The notes: generated by a model not told the origin, from the sequence alone. DNA of 38,930 nt from Lachnoclostridium sp. UBA7122 (GCA_002493085.1 DKXQ01000144.1:1-38930); one strand, 5' to 3'. Shown: positions 7,351-17,629, counted from the stretch's first letter. Translations and numbers: made by a program.

Positions 7351-10300
7351 ATGATTTATGAAGCTTCTAAAGCAGTGGATAATAAGAAAAGAGGTCTTTA
7401 CGACCCGCGCTTTGAGCACGATAACTGTGGCATTGGCGCTATTGTAAATATAAAAGGCAATAAGACACATGATACTGTTTCAGGTGCACTTGATATAGTG
7501 GAAAAATTAGAACACCGTGCTGGCAAGGATGCAGAGGGAAAGACAGGTGATGGTGTAGGCATACTTCTCCAGATTTCCCATAATTTTTTTAAAAAGGCTG
7601 TCCAGCTATCTGGTTTTGATATAGGAGAAGAGCGTGATTATGGCATTGGCATGTTTTTCTTTCCGCAGGATGAATTAAAAAGAAACCAGGCGAAGAAGAT
7701 GTTTGAAGTAATTATTGAAAAGGAGGGCATGGAACTTATTGGATGGCGCAATGTTCCGATTGTGCCAGGCATCCTTGGCAAAAAAGCACTTGAATGTATG
7801 CCCTGCATAATGCAGGCATTTGTAAAGCGGCCAGATGATACAGAAAGAGGTCTTGCATTTGACAGAAAGCTTTATGTTGCACGCCGTGTATTTGAACAGA
7901 GCAATGATGATACATATGTAGTATCATTTTCAAGCCGTACTATTGTATATAAAGGGATGTTTCTTGTAGGACAGCTGCGTCCCTTCTTTAAGGATTTACA
8001 GGACCCGGATTATTTATCAGCTATTGCAATAGTCCATTCGAGATTTAGCACCAACACTAATCCAAGCTGGATGAGGGCACATCCGAACAGGCTTATTGTA
8101 CACAATGGTGAGATTAACACAATAGTAGGCAATGCCGACAAGATGCTTGCACGTGAAGAAACAATGGAAACACCTTATCTGTCAGGAGATTTCCACAAAG
8201 TTCTGCCAGTTGTCAATCCAAATGGCTCTGATTCTGCAAGGCTTGATAACACGCTGGAGTTTCTTGTAATGAGTGGAATGGAACTTCCGCTTGCAGTTAT
8301 GGTTACAATTCCTGAGCCATGGGAGCATGATATGAGTGTAAGCCAGAAAAAACGGGATTTTTACCAGTATTATGCAACAATGATGGAACCCTGGGACGGT
8401 CCTGCGTCAATTCTTTTTTCAGATGGGGATTTAATGGGTGCAGTGCTTGACCGCAACGGACTGCGTCCATCACGCTATTATATAACAACTGATGACCAGC
8501 TTGTATTGTCATCAGAAGTGGGTGTATTTGAAATACCTGCTGGTAAAATTGTAAAAAAAGACCGTTTAAGGCCAGGGCGTATGCTGCTTGTAGATACAGT
8601 TAAAGGTGAGCTGATAGATGATGATGTGCTTAAGGAAAAGTATGCATCACGCCAGCCATATGGCGAATGGCTTAATAATAACCTTATTACACTTAAAGAA
8701 CTGCGTATACCAAACCAGAAAGTTGCAGAATTTACAGATGAAGAAAGGGCACGGCTCCAGAAGGCGTTTGGATATACATTTGAAGAATACAAGACATCAA
8801 TACTTCCTATGGCACAGAATGGAGCAGAACCTGTTGTTTCAATGGGTGCAGATATACCGCTGCCTATGCTTTCAAACCAGCCGCAGCCGCTGTTTAATTA
8901 CTTTAAGCAGCTCTTTGCACAGGTGACAAACCCGCCTATTGATGCAATCCGTGAGGAAATTGTAACTTCCACAAGTGTCTATATTGGTGAAGATGGAAAC
9001 CTGCTGGAAGAAAAAGCAGAGAATTGCAAGGTATTAAAAATCTGCAACCCAATTCTTACAGATACAGACCTGATTAAAATTAAAAATATGGATAAAGAAG
9101 GCTTTAAATGTGAAGATATTCCTATAACATACTATAAAAATACTTCACTTAAAAAAGCACTTGACCGGCTGTGCCTTGCAGCAGACCGTGCATACAGGGA
9201 AGGTGTAAATATTCTTGTCCTTACAGACAGGGGAGTTGATGAGAACCATGTAGCAATACCTTCACTGCTTGCTGTTGCAGCCATGCAGCAGCACCTTGTA
9301 ACAACAAAGAAAAGAACGAGGGTTGCGATGATTCTTGAGTCGGCAGAACCAAGAGAAGTACACCATTTTGCAACAATATTAGGCTATGGCGCATGTGCAA
9401 TTAATCCATATCTTGCACACAGCACTATAAAAGAGCTTATTGAAAGTGGAATGTTAGACAAGGATTATTATGCTGCCGTTAATGATTATGATGCAGCGGT
9501 GCTTCATGGAATAGTAAAGATTGCTTCTAAAATGGGAATTTCAACTATACAGTCATACCAGGGTTCAAAAATATTTGAAGCAATTGGCATTTCCAGTGAT
9601 GTTATCGAAAAATACTTTACAGATACAAAATACTGTGCAGGCAGCCTTACACTTGAGGATATACAAAGACAGGTTGACAGGCTTCATTCAACAGCATTTG
9701 ACCCGCTGGGGCTGTCAGTAGATTTAACACTGGAAAGCCGTGGAAAACATAAAGCCAGAGGACATAAGGAGGACCATCTTTACAATCCTGAAACTATACA
9801 TCTGCTGCAACAGGCAACGTGGACTGGCAATTATGAGTTATTTAAACAGTATTCAAAAGCTATAGATGAAAAAGAGTGCCAGATGAATTTAAGAAGCATG
9901 CTTGATTTTAAATATCCTGAAAAGGGCATACCTGTTGAAGAAGTAGAAAGTGTTGATGAAATAGTCAAAAGATTTAAAACAGGTGCAATGTCATATGGCT
10001 CTATTTCACAGGAAGCACATGAAACGCTTGCAATAGCTATGAACAGGCTTCATGGCAAATCAAACAGTGGTGAAGGAGGCGAAAGTATCGAAAGGCTTCT
10101 TTCAAAGGGACAGGAAGAGGACAGGTGTTCTGCAATTAAACAGGTTGCATCAGGGCGTTTCGGTGTTACATCACGCTATCTTGTAAGTGCTGACGAAATA
10201 CAGATAAAGATGGCACAGGGGGCAAAACCGGGTGAAGGAGGACACCTTCCAGGCGGCAAGGTCTATCCATGGATAGCTAAGACAAGACATTCAACACCAG

Positions 10301-11904
10301 GTGTAAGCCTTATTTCACCTCCGCCGCATCACGATATTTATTCAATAGAGGACCTTGCACAGCTTATCTATGACCTGAAAAATAGTAATAAAAATGCCAG
10401 GATTTCAGTCAAACTTGTTTCTGAAGCAGGTGTAGGTACTGTAGCTGCTGGTGTTGCAAAGGCGGGTGCTGCTGTTATACTTATATCAGGCCATGATGGC
10501 GGCACAGGTGCAGCACCTGGGAGTTCTATATATAATGCAGGACTGCCATGGGAACTTGGACTTGCAGAAACACACCAGACGCTTATTATGAACGGGCTGC
10601 GTTCACGTGTACGCATAGAAACAGATGGCAAGCTTATGACAGGCCGTGATGTGCTTGTTGCTGCACTGCTTGGCGCAGAAGAATTTGGATTTGCCACAGC
10701 ACCGCTTGTAACAATGGGCTGTGTAATGATGAGGGTCTGCAACCTTGACACATGCCCTGTTGGTGTTGCAACACAAAACCCTGAACTGCGTAAGAGATTT
10801 AAAGGCAAGCCTGAATATGTTGAAAACTTTATGAGGTTTATAGCACAGGAACTGCGTGAATACATGGCAGCCCTTGGCATAAAGACAGTTGACGGGCTTA
10901 CCGGGCGTACAGATTTATTAAAAATTAAAGATAATAATAAGCATAATGCTGACCTTTCAGAAATTCTTGATGTATCATTTGCTGGTGAGAGAAAAGAGAA
11001 TAAATTTAATCCAAAGAATGTATATGATTTTGAACTTGAAAAGACTATTGATGAAAAAGTGCTTCTGCCTAAACTTAAAAAAGCTATTGAAACTGGTGAA
11101 AAAGCAAAAATATCTGTCAATGTGACAAATATAAACCGCACACTTGGCACAATTCTTGGCTCAGAGATTACAAGGAAATATAATGATACACTTGATGATG
11201 ATACTATTACTGTAGAATGTCATGGAAGCGGTGGGCAGAGTTTTGGTGCATTTATTCCAAAAGGGCTTACACTTGAACTTGCCGGAGATTCTAATGATTA
11301 CCTTGGCAAAGGGCTGTCAGGTGGCAAAATTATAGTTTATCCCCCTGCGGGAACAGTATTTAAAGCAGAAGAGAATATTATTATTGGAAATGTAGCATTT
11401 TATGGGGCTACAAGTGGCAAGGCATTTATAAATGGCATGGCAGGTGAGCGTTTCTGTGTAAGGAATTCAGGATGTACTGCTGTTGTAGAAGGTGTAGGTG
11501 ACCACGGCTGTGAGTATATGACTGGCGGACGTGTAGTAATACTTGGACCTGCCGGAAAGAACTTTGCAGCGGGCATGAGTGGCGGTGTCGCATATGTCCT
11601 TGATGAAAACAGCGATTTGTATCTGAAATTAAATAAAGAACTTGTGTCTTCAACGCCTGTGACAGACAAATATGATGTACTTGAACTTAAGTCAATGATT
11701 GAAGAGCATGTAAGTGCAACAGGCTCCGGAAAAGGCAGGAAAGTTCTTGAAAACTTTAGTGAATACCTTCCTAAATTTAAGAAAATTATTTCTTATGATT
11801 ACAGCAGGATGTTACAGCTTATTGCCAGGATGGAAGAGCATGGGCTTGGATATGAACAGGCACAGATAGAAGCTTTTTATGCAGGCAAAAAGATAAAAGC
11901 ATAG
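7351..11904 (+). CDS. gltB: Glutamate synthase large (alpha) subunit
   Basis: 1517 residues from the ATG eight bases after GGAGG; the reading frame is open to 7306, but the family N terminus matches the later start. It converts glutamine and 2-oxoglutarate to two glutamates. A 25-residue propeptide precedes the nucleophile cysteine of the class II amidotransferase domain (DNCGIG, C26), with SRFSTNTNP and HNGEINT motifs after it. The central and FMN-binding domains follow, with HDGGTGAAPGS. The 3Fe-4S ligands are C1124, C1130 and C1135 (CVMMRVCNLDTC). The C-terminal GXGXG beta-helix (e.g. GGVAYVLDE) is complete. Full length matches bacterial GltB. gltD follows after 50 bases, so the two subunits are co-transcribed. 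A leader terminator upstream suggests nitrogen-responsive attenuation. Confidence 0.97.
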   Translation: MIYEASKAVDNKKRGLYDPRFEHDNCGIGAIVNIKGNKTHDTVSGALDIVEKLEHRAGKDAEGKTGDGVGILLQISHNFFKKAVQLSGFDIGEERDYGIGMFFFPQDELKRNQAKKMFEVIIEKEGMELIGWRNVPIVPGILGKKALECMPCIMQAFVKRPDDTERGLAFDRKLYVARRVFEQSNDDTYVVSFSSRTIVYKGMFLVGQLRPFFKDLQDPDYLSAIAIVHSRFSTNTNPSWMRAHPNRLIVHNGEINTIVGNADKMLAREETMETPYLSGDFHKVLPVVNPNGSDSARLDNTLEFLVMSGMELPLAVMVTIPEPWEHDMSVSQKKRDFYQYYATMMEPWDGPASILFSDGDLMGAVLDRNGLRPSRYYITTDDQLVLSSEVGVFEIPAGKIVKKDRLRPGRMLLVDTVKGELIDDDVLKEKYASRQPYGEWLNNNLITLKELRIPNQKVAEFTDEERARLQKAFGYTFEEYKTSILPMAQNGAEPVVSMGADIPLPMLSNQPQPLFNYFKQLFAQVTNPPIDAIREEIVTSTSVYIGEDGNLLEEKAENCKVLKICNPILTDTDLIKIKNMDKEGFKCEDIPITYYKNTSLKKALDRLCLAADRAYREGVNILVLTDRGVDENHVAIPSLLAVAAMQQHLVTTKKRTRVAMILESAEPREVHHFATILGYGACAINPYLAHSTIKELIESGMLDKDYYAAVNDYDAAVLHGIVKIASKMGISTIQSYQGSKIFEAIGISSDVIEKYFTDTKYCAGSLTLEDIQRQVDRLHSTAFDPLGLSVDLTLESRGKHKARGHKEDHLYNPETIHLLQQATWTGNYELFKQYSKAIDEKECQMNLRSMLDFKYPEKGIPVEEVESVDEIVKRFKTGAMSYGSISQEAHETLAIAMNRLHGKSNSGEGGESIERLLSKGQEEDRCSAIKQVASGRFGVTSRYLVSADEIQIKMAQGAKPGEGGHLPGGKVYPWIAKTRHSTPGVSLISPPPHHDIYSIEDLAQLIYDLKNSNKNARISVKLVSEAGVGTVAAGVAKAGAAVILISGHDGGTGAAPGSSIYNAGLPWELGLAETHQTLIMNGLRSRVRIETDGKLMTGRDVLVAALLGAEEFGFATAPLVTMGCVMMRVCNLDTCPVGVATQNPELRKRFKGKPEYVENFMRFIAQELREYMAALGIKTVDGLTGRTDLLKIKDNNKHNADLSEILDVSFAGERKENKFNPKNVYDFELEKTIDEKVLLPKLKKAIETGEKAKISVNVTNINRTLGTILGSEITRKYNDTLDDDTITVECHGSGGQSFGAFIPKGLTLELAGDSNDYLGKGLSGGKIIVYPPAGTVFKAEENIIIGNVAFYGATSGKAFINGMAGERFCVRNSGCTAVVEGVGDHGCEYMTGGRVVILGPAGKNFAAGMSGGVAYVLDENSDLYLKLNKELVSSTPVTDKYDVLELKSMIEEHVSATGSGKGRKVLENFSEYLPKFKKIISYDYSRMLQLIARMEEHGLGYEQAQIEAFYAGKKIKA

Positions 11905-11954
11905 AAGCTGGTTTATGAATATATATGTATTTTTGGAAAGGCGTGGTCAGTGTT

Positions 11955-13433
11955 ATGGGAAAACCAACAGGATTTTTGGAATATGAAAGAAAAAATAATA
12001 AGGCAGCAGAGCCTTTAGAAAGAATTAAAAACTTTAATGAATTCCATGTACCTATGAGTGACAAGGAAAGAAAGGAACAAGCTGCACGCTGTATGAACTG
12101 TGGTGTGCCATTCTGCCAGTCAGGCATGATTTTAAATGGCATGGTATCAGGTTGTCCGTTAAATAACCTTGTGCCAGAGTGGAATGATTTACTATATCTT
12201 GGAAATATGGATAAAGCACTTAAGATGCTTAAACAGACTAATAACTTCCCTGAATTTACTTCAAGGGTCTGCCCTGCACTCTGTGAAGCTGCATGCACAT
12301 GTGGCCTTAATGGTTCACCTGTTACATGTAAGGCAAATGAAATGGCTATTATTGAATATGGCTATAGCAATGGGCTTATGGAAGCAGTACCTCCAAAAGT
12401 GCGCACTGGCAAGAAGGCTGCAGTTATAGGTTCTGGGCCTGCAGGCCTTGCAGCAGCAGACCAGTTGAACAAACGCGGGCATACGGTAACTGTTTATGAA
12501 AGAAATAACCATATTGGCGGGCTTCTTATGTATGGCATACCAAATATGAAACTTGAAAAATGGGTTATTGACAGGAAACAGGAAGTTATGGAAAAAGAGG
12601 GTATTAAATTCATTGTAAATACTGATGTAGGAAAAGATATCAAAGCACAAGACTTACTTAAAGAATATGACTGTGTAATCCTTGCATGTGGTGCATCAAA
12701 TCCACGTGACATAAAGGCTAATGGCCGTGATGCGGATGGTATTTACTTTGCTGTTGACTTCCTTACACGTTCTACAAAGTATGTGTTATCTGGAAAAAAA
12801 GAAGGCTGGGTCAATACAAAAGGCAAACATGTGGTTGTAATTGGAGGCGGTGATACAGGCAATGACTGTGTAGGAACAGTAGTACGCCAAGGCGCAAAGT
12901 CTGTTACACAGATTGAAATGATGCCAAAGCTTCCAGATGGGCGGGCAGCAGATAACCCATGGCCTGAATGGCCGCGTGTATGTAAGACAGATTATGGCCA
13001 GGAAGAAGCAGCCGCTGTATATGGCAATGACCCACGTATTTACCAGGCAACAGTTAAAGAATTTATCAAAGACAAAAATGGAAAGCTTAAAAAAGTAAAA
13101 CTTATAAAACTTGAACCAAAAAAGGATGAAAAAACTGGCAGGATTAATATGGCAGAGATAGCAGGAAGTGAATTTGAAATTCCTGCTGATTATGTGCTTA
13201 TAGCTGCTGGTTTCCTTGGAACACAGGACTATGTAGCAAAGGCATTTGGGGTAAAGCTGGATGCACGCACTAATGTTGAAACAAAAGCAGGTTCATATAA
13301 GACATCTGTAGAAAAAGTATTTGCAGCAGGTGATATGCGCAGAGGGCAGTCACTTGTAGTATGGGGCATAAATGAAGGCAGAAATGTAGCTAAAGAAGCT
13401 GACCAATATCTTATGGGATATACGAATCTGTAA
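11955..13433 (+). CDS. gltD: Glutamate synthase small (beta) subunit, NADPH oxidoreductase
   Basis: 492 residues. The start at 11955 gives the usual MGKPTGFLEY N terminus; the nearest purine-rich site (GGAAAGG) is rather distant, and an in-frame start at 11925 is less likely. It passes electrons from NAD(P)H through FAD and Fe-S clusters to GltB. The N-terminal cysteine clusters (RCMNCGVPFC, and later CPALCEAACTC) bind two 4Fe-4S clusters. The FAD-binding GSGPAG is near residue 160, and the NAD(P)H-binding GGGDTGND is in the second Rossmann fold. A C-terminal AAGDMRRGQSLVVW segment completes the FAD site. It is intact, of normal length, and ends before a strong terminator. Confidence 0.97.
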   Translation: MGKPTGFLEYERKNNKAAEPLERIKNFNEFHVPMSDKERKEQAARCMNCGVPFCQSGMILNGMVSGCPLNNLVPEWNDLLYLGNMDKALKMLKQTNNFPEFTSRVCPALCEAACTCGLNGSPVTCKANEMAIIEYGYSNGLMEAVPPKVRTGKKAAVIGSGPAGLAAADQLNKRGHTVTVYERNNHIGGLLMYGIPNMKLEKWVIDRKQEVMEKEGIKFIVNTDVGKDIKAQDLLKEYDCVILACGASNPRDIKANGRDADGIYFAVDFLTRSTKYVLSGKKEGWVNTKGKHVVVIGGGDTGNDCVGTVVRQGAKSVTQIEMMPKLPDGRAADNPWPEWPRVCKTDYGQEEAAAVYGNDPRIYQATVKEFIKDKNGKLKKVKLIKLEPKKDEKTGRINMAEIAGSEFEIPADYVLIAAGFLGTQDYVAKAFGVKLDARTNVETKAGSYKTSVEKVFAAGDMRRGQSLVVWGINEGRNVAKEADQYLMGYTNL

Positions 13434-13465
13434 GCGGGCAGATTAGCTGTGATATTAACAATTAC

Positions 13466-13507
13466 AGGCAGTACTGTATTTCACAATATAGTACTGCCTT
13501 GCTTTTT
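13466..13507 (+). terminator. Intrinsic terminator after gltD
   Basis: AGGCAGTACT (13466-13475) pairs with AGTACTGCCT (13490-13499). The stem extends inward through GTATT/AATAT with one G-U pair to a TCAC loop, and a run of T follows. It separates gltBD from the next operon. Confidence 0.85.
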
Positions 13508-13522
13508 TTAATATAATATTTA

Positions 13523-13551
13523 TATACAACTCCCATATAAAGTGGTAGAAT
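13523..13551 (+). promoter_or_regulatory. Candidate promoter of the STM4015-type operon
   Basis: TATACA (13523-13528, 4 of 6 to consensus), a 17-base spacer and TAGAAT (13546-13551, 5 of 6) lie between the gltD terminator and the next start. The fit is moderate; no better pair was seen in the gap. Confidence 0.4.
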
Positions 13552-13582
13552 AAGGATTGTATTATTAATAAGGGGGTATTAT

Positions 13583-14452
13583 ATGTATAAAAGCAAAGAG
13601 TTTTCTTATAATTATGATGATTATTCAGAAGGTAAAAATGCAAAATCACTAATTGCAGATATTATAGCTGATAGAGAGCTGGCATCACTTGAAGAGATTG
13701 TAATTGGTTCATGGGGCAATGCCTGGGAAGATAACTGCCAGGACATTATTGATGGCATTGTAGCAAACAAAGACAAGTTTTCCAATATAAAAAGCCTGTT
13801 TATTGGCGATATGGATTATTCAGAATGTGAAGTTTCTTGGATTCTCCAGGGAGATTATTCCAAATTGTGGGATGCCATGCCACAGCTTGAAGTACTGTGT
13901 ATAAAGGGGAGTAATGGCCTTGTACTTGGAGATATCCAGCACGGAAACCTTAAACATCTGGAAATTATATGTGGCGGACTTCCTGTTTCTGTAATAGAAA
14001 GCGTTAAAAAAGCAAAGCTTCCTTCACTAACAGCCTTAATGTTATATATTGGCATAGAAAATTATGGATTTGATGGGGATATTGGCACAATAAAAAATCT
14101 TCTGGATAATTCAGATTTTCCTAATCTTAAACATCTTGGAATTGAAGACAGCGAAATACAGGATGATATTGCAAAGATAGTATTTGAAAGTAAATACATC
14201 TCACAGATAACTACATTGGTTCTTGCAAATGGAACACTTACAGATAAAGGCGGGCAGATAATCCTTGACGGACTTAAAAAATATGCTAATATTAAAACTG
14301 TTGATTTGCAATACCACTATATGACAGACAGTATGATGGAAAAGCTTGACAAGCTTGCAGATGAGCTTGGCATTGAAATAAATCTTGATGATGATAATGA
14401 ACCAGAGAAGTATGACGGTGAATTGTACTATTATCCTGCGCTTACAGAATAA
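13583..14452 (+). CDS. STM4015-family leucine-rich-repeat protein
   Basis: 289 residues; the ATG follows AAGGGGG. The protein is built of degenerate leucine-rich repeats (LEVLCIKGSNGL, LKHLEIICGGL, LTALMLYIGI, LKHLGIEDSEI, ITTLVLANGTL, IKTVDLQYHYM) between an N-terminal acidic segment and a short acidic tail. Length, repeat pattern and position directly before an ATP-grasp gene match the STM4015 family of Salmonella, whose function is unknown. No signal peptide or membrane segment is present, so it acts in the cytoplasm. LRR proteins bind other proteins; it may be a scaffold or the substrate for the downstream enzymes (inference). Its stop overlaps the next start (TAATG), implying coupled translation. 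Confidence 0.75.
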   Translation: MYKSKEFSYNYDDYSEGKNAKSLIADIIADRELASLEEIVIGSWGNAWEDNCQDIIDGIVANKDKFSNIKSLFIGDMDYSECEVSWILQGDYSKLWDAMPQLEVLCIKGSNGLVLGDIQHGNLKHLEIICGGLPVSVIESVKKAKLPSLTALMLYIGIENYGFDGDIGTIKNLLDNSDFPNLKHLGIEDSEIQDDIAKIVFESKYISQITTLVLANGTLTDKGGQIILDGLKKYANIKTVDLQYHYMTDSMMEKLDKLADELGIEINLDDDNEPEKYDGELYYYPALTE

Positions 14453-15465
14453 TGGCAGATAAAAAAATTAACCTGATAGGCAGCCCGTCATCAAAGCGCA
14501 CAATTTTTTTTAAAGAGGCAGCAGACAGGCAGGGCATTGCTGTTAAAGTGACAGACTGGGATGATATATTTGCAAAACCAGATTTGGAAGAATTAAAGGA
14601 TGTGGCTGTTAAGATAGACCCGCCATCTTATACAATTACAGATTTAGAAAAGATGCGTGGCTGTCTTGAAACATATAAATGCATTTTAAAAAAGATGGAC
14701 TTGTTAAATTGTCTGTTTCTTAATTCTCCGGCTGCCATACTAAATACATTAGATAAAAGTTATACAAAAAAAGTACTTATGAAAAATAATATTCCAGTTA
14801 CAGATATGATTGCAGACAAACTTATTTCAGTACAGCAGCTTTTTGAAATTATGGAAGATAAAAATATATATTCTGTATTTATTAAACCAGCAGATTATTC
14901 AGGGGCAGCAGGAATTGCTGCATTGCATGCTAATCCTTCAAGGCAGCGCATGAAACTTTATACAACATGTATACAGGCAGATGGCAGGTTACATAATACA
15001 AAGAGAGTGTATATTTCAGAAGACAAAACAGAGATTATTGATATACTTGGAAGGCTTCTAAATCTAGGTGCAATAGCTGAAAGATGGTATCCAAAAGACG
15101 TTTTAAATGGCAAAAACTATGATTTAAGAGTGGTATGCCAGTTTGGCAGAATAGAACATATAGTTGTACGTCAGTCAAAAGGACCATTTACCAATCTGCA
15201 TATTAATAACCAGGCGGCTGATATAAAAGTACTTGGGCTTACAGATACAGATATATCTGGTATAACACAGCTTTGTAAAAAGGCTGTTTCCCTGTTTGAT
15301 GGCCTTAATGTGGCTGGCATTGATGTCATGCTTGACAAAAGAAGCAGAAAACCACGCATTATTGAAATTAATGGACAAGGAGACCTGATATACCAGGATA
15401 TATATTCAGAAAATAAAATTTATAAAAGGCAGATTGAATATTTGTCTGCATATACTAGAGCTTAA
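14452..15465 (+). CDS. STM4014-family ATP-grasp protein
   Basis: 337 residues; the ATG overlaps the previous stop by one base and has no separate ribosome site, so translation is coupled. ATP-grasp features are visible: a lysine strand IKPADYSGAAG (K145), a DLRVV strand with R226, AGIDVML, and the metal-binding EINGQGD (E305, N307), as in RimK-like ligases. Such enzymes join a carboxylate to an amine or thiol using ATP. The substrate is unknown. The order LRR, ATP-grasp, hydrolase, radical SAM is that of the STM4015-STM4011 set. An alternative is a general RimK-type peptide ligase with no special link to the LRR protein, but the overlap makes a joint role likely. Confidence 0.75.
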   Translation: MADKKINLIGSPSSKRTIFFKEAADRQGIAVKVTDWDDIFAKPDLEELKDVAVKIDPPSYTITDLEKMRGCLETYKCILKKMDLLNCLFLNSPAAILNTLDKSYTKKVLMKNNIPVTDMIADKLISVQQLFEIMEDKNIYSVFIKPADYSGAAGIAALHANPSRQRMKLYTTCIQADGRLHNTKRVYISEDKTEIIDILGRLLNLGAIAERWYPKDVLNGKNYDLRVVCQFGRIEHIVVRQSKGPFTNLHINNQAADIKVLGLTDTDISGITQLCKKAVSLFDGLNVAGIDVMLDKRSRKPRIIEINGQGDLIYQDIYSENKIYKRQIEYLSAYTRA

Positions 15466-15502
15466 ATATGCACAAAATATGTTCTGGTGAGGAAAGTTAT
15501 AT

Positions 15503-17629
15503 ATGATACAGAATATAAATATGGACAAGATAACAGAAAACTATAATATTTTGTTTGTATGTATAGATTCACTCCGTTTTGATGTAGCATATGAAGAAGA
15601 AAAAAGCGGAGGAACTCCTGTTTTAAACAAATATGGAAACTGGAGGAAGTGCCAGGCTCCAGGAAATTTTACATATCCATCGCATCAGGCAATGTTTGCG
15701 GGCTTTTTCCCAGTTGATGAAGAAATTAATGAAATGAAAAAAAGAGAAAAATTATTTTTTTCTGCAGATACTGGAATAGGAAGAAAAGCACCAGAGGGAA
15801 CTTTTTTATTTTCCCAGCCTACATGGGTGCAGGAACTTGCAAATATAGGATATGAAACATATTGCATAGGCGGGCTGAGTTTCTTTGACAAAAGAACAAA
15901 GCTTGGAAGTGTTATGCCATCATATTTTAAATACAGTTACTGGCATCCTTCCTTTGGCTGCAAAGTAAAAGATTCCACAAAAAACCAGGTGGATTTTGCG
16001 TTAAAAAAACTGTCTGAGGCAGATAACAGCAAAAAGATAATGATGTATATAAATATTTCTGCTGTCCATTATCCTAATTATTTTTATGGCAAAGATGAAA
16101 AGAAAGACAGTGTGGAAACGCACAGGCTTGCACTCAGATATGTTGACAGCCAGTTAGGAAGGCTGTTTGATGGTTTTGCTAAAAAAGGAAATACATTTGT
16201 AATATGCTGTTCAGACCATGGAACATGTTATGGAGAAGATGGCATGTGGTATCATGGCATAAATCATCCAATTGTCAATATTGTGCCATATAAGCATTTT
16301 ATTATAGAAGAAAATACCAAGGATACAATCTGGCCATATATACAATATATGTACAGCTATCCACATAAAACAGCTTATAGAAACCTTTCAGGCATAAACT
16401 TAAAAGACTGGCTGCACTGCCTTAAGGGAAGTAATAACAGTCTTTACTTCCATATTCCGTTTTGCCAGTATAAATGTGGTTACTGTAACCTTTTTTCAGT
16501 TGCGGGCATGGAAGACAATATATCTTTTATGCAAGAGTATATCTGTACAATGGAAAAACATGCAAGGCAGATAGCAGAGGCTATGCCAGATGGGATTTTC
16601 TTTAATGAAATGTCCATTGGAGGCGGAACTCCGCTTATACTGCCCATACATCTGCTGGCACAGGTATTTGATATTGCAGAAAGGCATTTTGGAATAAAGC
16701 CTGGTATAGTACCAGTGTCAGTTGAAACATCACCTAACCAGACGGAGGATGAAAAACTGCAGCTTTTAAAAAAGCATGGCGTATCAAGAATCAGTATAGG
16801 AATCCAGAGTTTTAACAAAACTGAACTGGAAAAACTCAGGCGTTTCCACTCACCAGAATGTGCTATAAAAGCACTTGGCAATATAAAGGCTGTTGGTTTT
16901 CCATGTTTAAATATAGATATAATATATGGAATCCCTGGACAGACAAAAGATACACTTTTACAATCATTAAAACAGGCTGTTTTCTTTGAGCCAGAGGAGT
17001 TATTTGTGTATCCGCTTTATGTAAAAAAAGGAACAGGGCTTTATAAAACTGGCATAAAGCCTTCTCCAGATACAATGGAATTGTATATCTGTGCAAGGGA
17101 TTTTCTAATGTCAAATGGATATATGCAAAAGTCAATGAGGTGTTTTCAACGTACAGGCAGTGCCTGCATCCAGGAAAACTACAGCGCATTATGTGGCTTT
17201 AATAATACAGTTTCAACTGGATGTGGAGGAAGAAGCTACATAGGAAACCTGCATTACTGTACGCCATATACAATAGAATATACTGGCTGTTTAAAGAGCC
17301 TGTCTGATTATATTAAACAAGAAGATTTTTTAACAGTAAAACATGGTTTTATTTTATCAAAAGATGAACAGAAAAGACGATATGCTGTAAAGCATATTTT
17401 ATATGGAAGTGGAATATTGCGGAAAGATTATAAAGAACACTTTGGCAGTGATGCAGAACAGGATTTTCCTGTCATTAAAGAATGGTGCCGCCAGGGATAC
17501 GCAAATATTGATGATAATTTTATCTCTCTTTCAAAAGATGGCATTGCTTTATCTGACTATTTAGGAGTGGCATTTATTTCAGAAGATGTACGTGAAAAGA
17601 TGGAGAACTGGAAGCCATGTATAATTTAG
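15503..17629 (+). CDS. STM4013-type hydrolase fused to STM4012-type HemN-like radical SAM protein
   Basis: 708 residues, with GAGGAAAG upstream of the ATG. Residues 15-270 form an alkaline-phosphatase-superfamily domain: metal Asp in VCIDSLRFD (D22), probable Thr nucleophile in NFTYPSH (T57) and metal-binding SDHG (D238, H239). The C-x-P-x-R formylglycine sulfatase motif is absent, so phosphatase or phosphotransferase chemistry is more likely than sulfate ester cleavage. From about 310 to the end there is a radical SAM domain with C321, C325 and C328 (CQYKCGYC), GGGTP, and a RISIGIQSFN strand as in HemN/HutW. In Salmonella these are two adjacent proteins; here one continuous reading frame joins them, which points to physical partnership. 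Cytoplasmic, no signal peptide. Confidence 0.8.
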   Translation: MIQNINMDKITENYNILFVCIDSLRFDVAYEEEKSGGTPVLNKYGNWRKCQAPGNFTYPSHQAMFAGFFPVDEEINEMKKREKLFFSADTGIGRKAPEGTFLFSQPTWVQELANIGYETYCIGGLSFFDKRTKLGSVMPSYFKYSYWHPSFGCKVKDSTKNQVDFALKKLSEADNSKKIMMYINISAVHYPNYFYGKDEKKDSVETHRLALRYVDSQLGRLFDGFAKKGNTFVICCSDHGTCYGEDGMWYHGINHPIVNIVPYKHFIIEENTKDTIWPYIQYMYSYPHKTAYRNLSGINLKDWLHCLKGSNNSLYFHIPFCQYKCGYCNLFSVAGMEDNISFMQEYICTMEKHARQIAEAMPDGIFFNEMSIGGGTPLILPIHLLAQVFDIAERHFGIKPGIVPVSVETSPNQTEDEKLQLLKKHGVSRISIGIQSFNKTELEKLRRFHSPECAIKALGNIKAVGFPCLNIDIIYGIPGQTKDTLLQSLKQAVFFEPEELFVYPLYVKKGTGLYKTGIKPSPDTMELYICARDFLMSNGYMQKSMRCFQRTGSACIQENYSALCGFNNTVSTGCGGRSYIGNLHYCTPYTIEYTGCLKSLSDYIKQEDFLTVKHGFILSKDEQKRRYAVKHILYGSGILRKDYKEHFGSDAEQDFPVIKEWCRQGYANIDDNFISLSKDGIALSDYLGVAFISEDVREKMENWKPCII

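Noticed and set aside
10368..11150. 260-residue minus-strand open frame opposite gltB
   Set aside because: It lies wholly antisense to the FMN-domain coding region of an intact gltB, has low-complexity Ser/Pro/Thr composition and no domain; it is a codon-bias shadow.
15503..16310. Formylglycine sulfatase assignment for the hydrolase domain
   Set aside because: The C/S-x-P-x-R modification motif is absent; a Thr in NFTYPSH occupies the nucleophile position.
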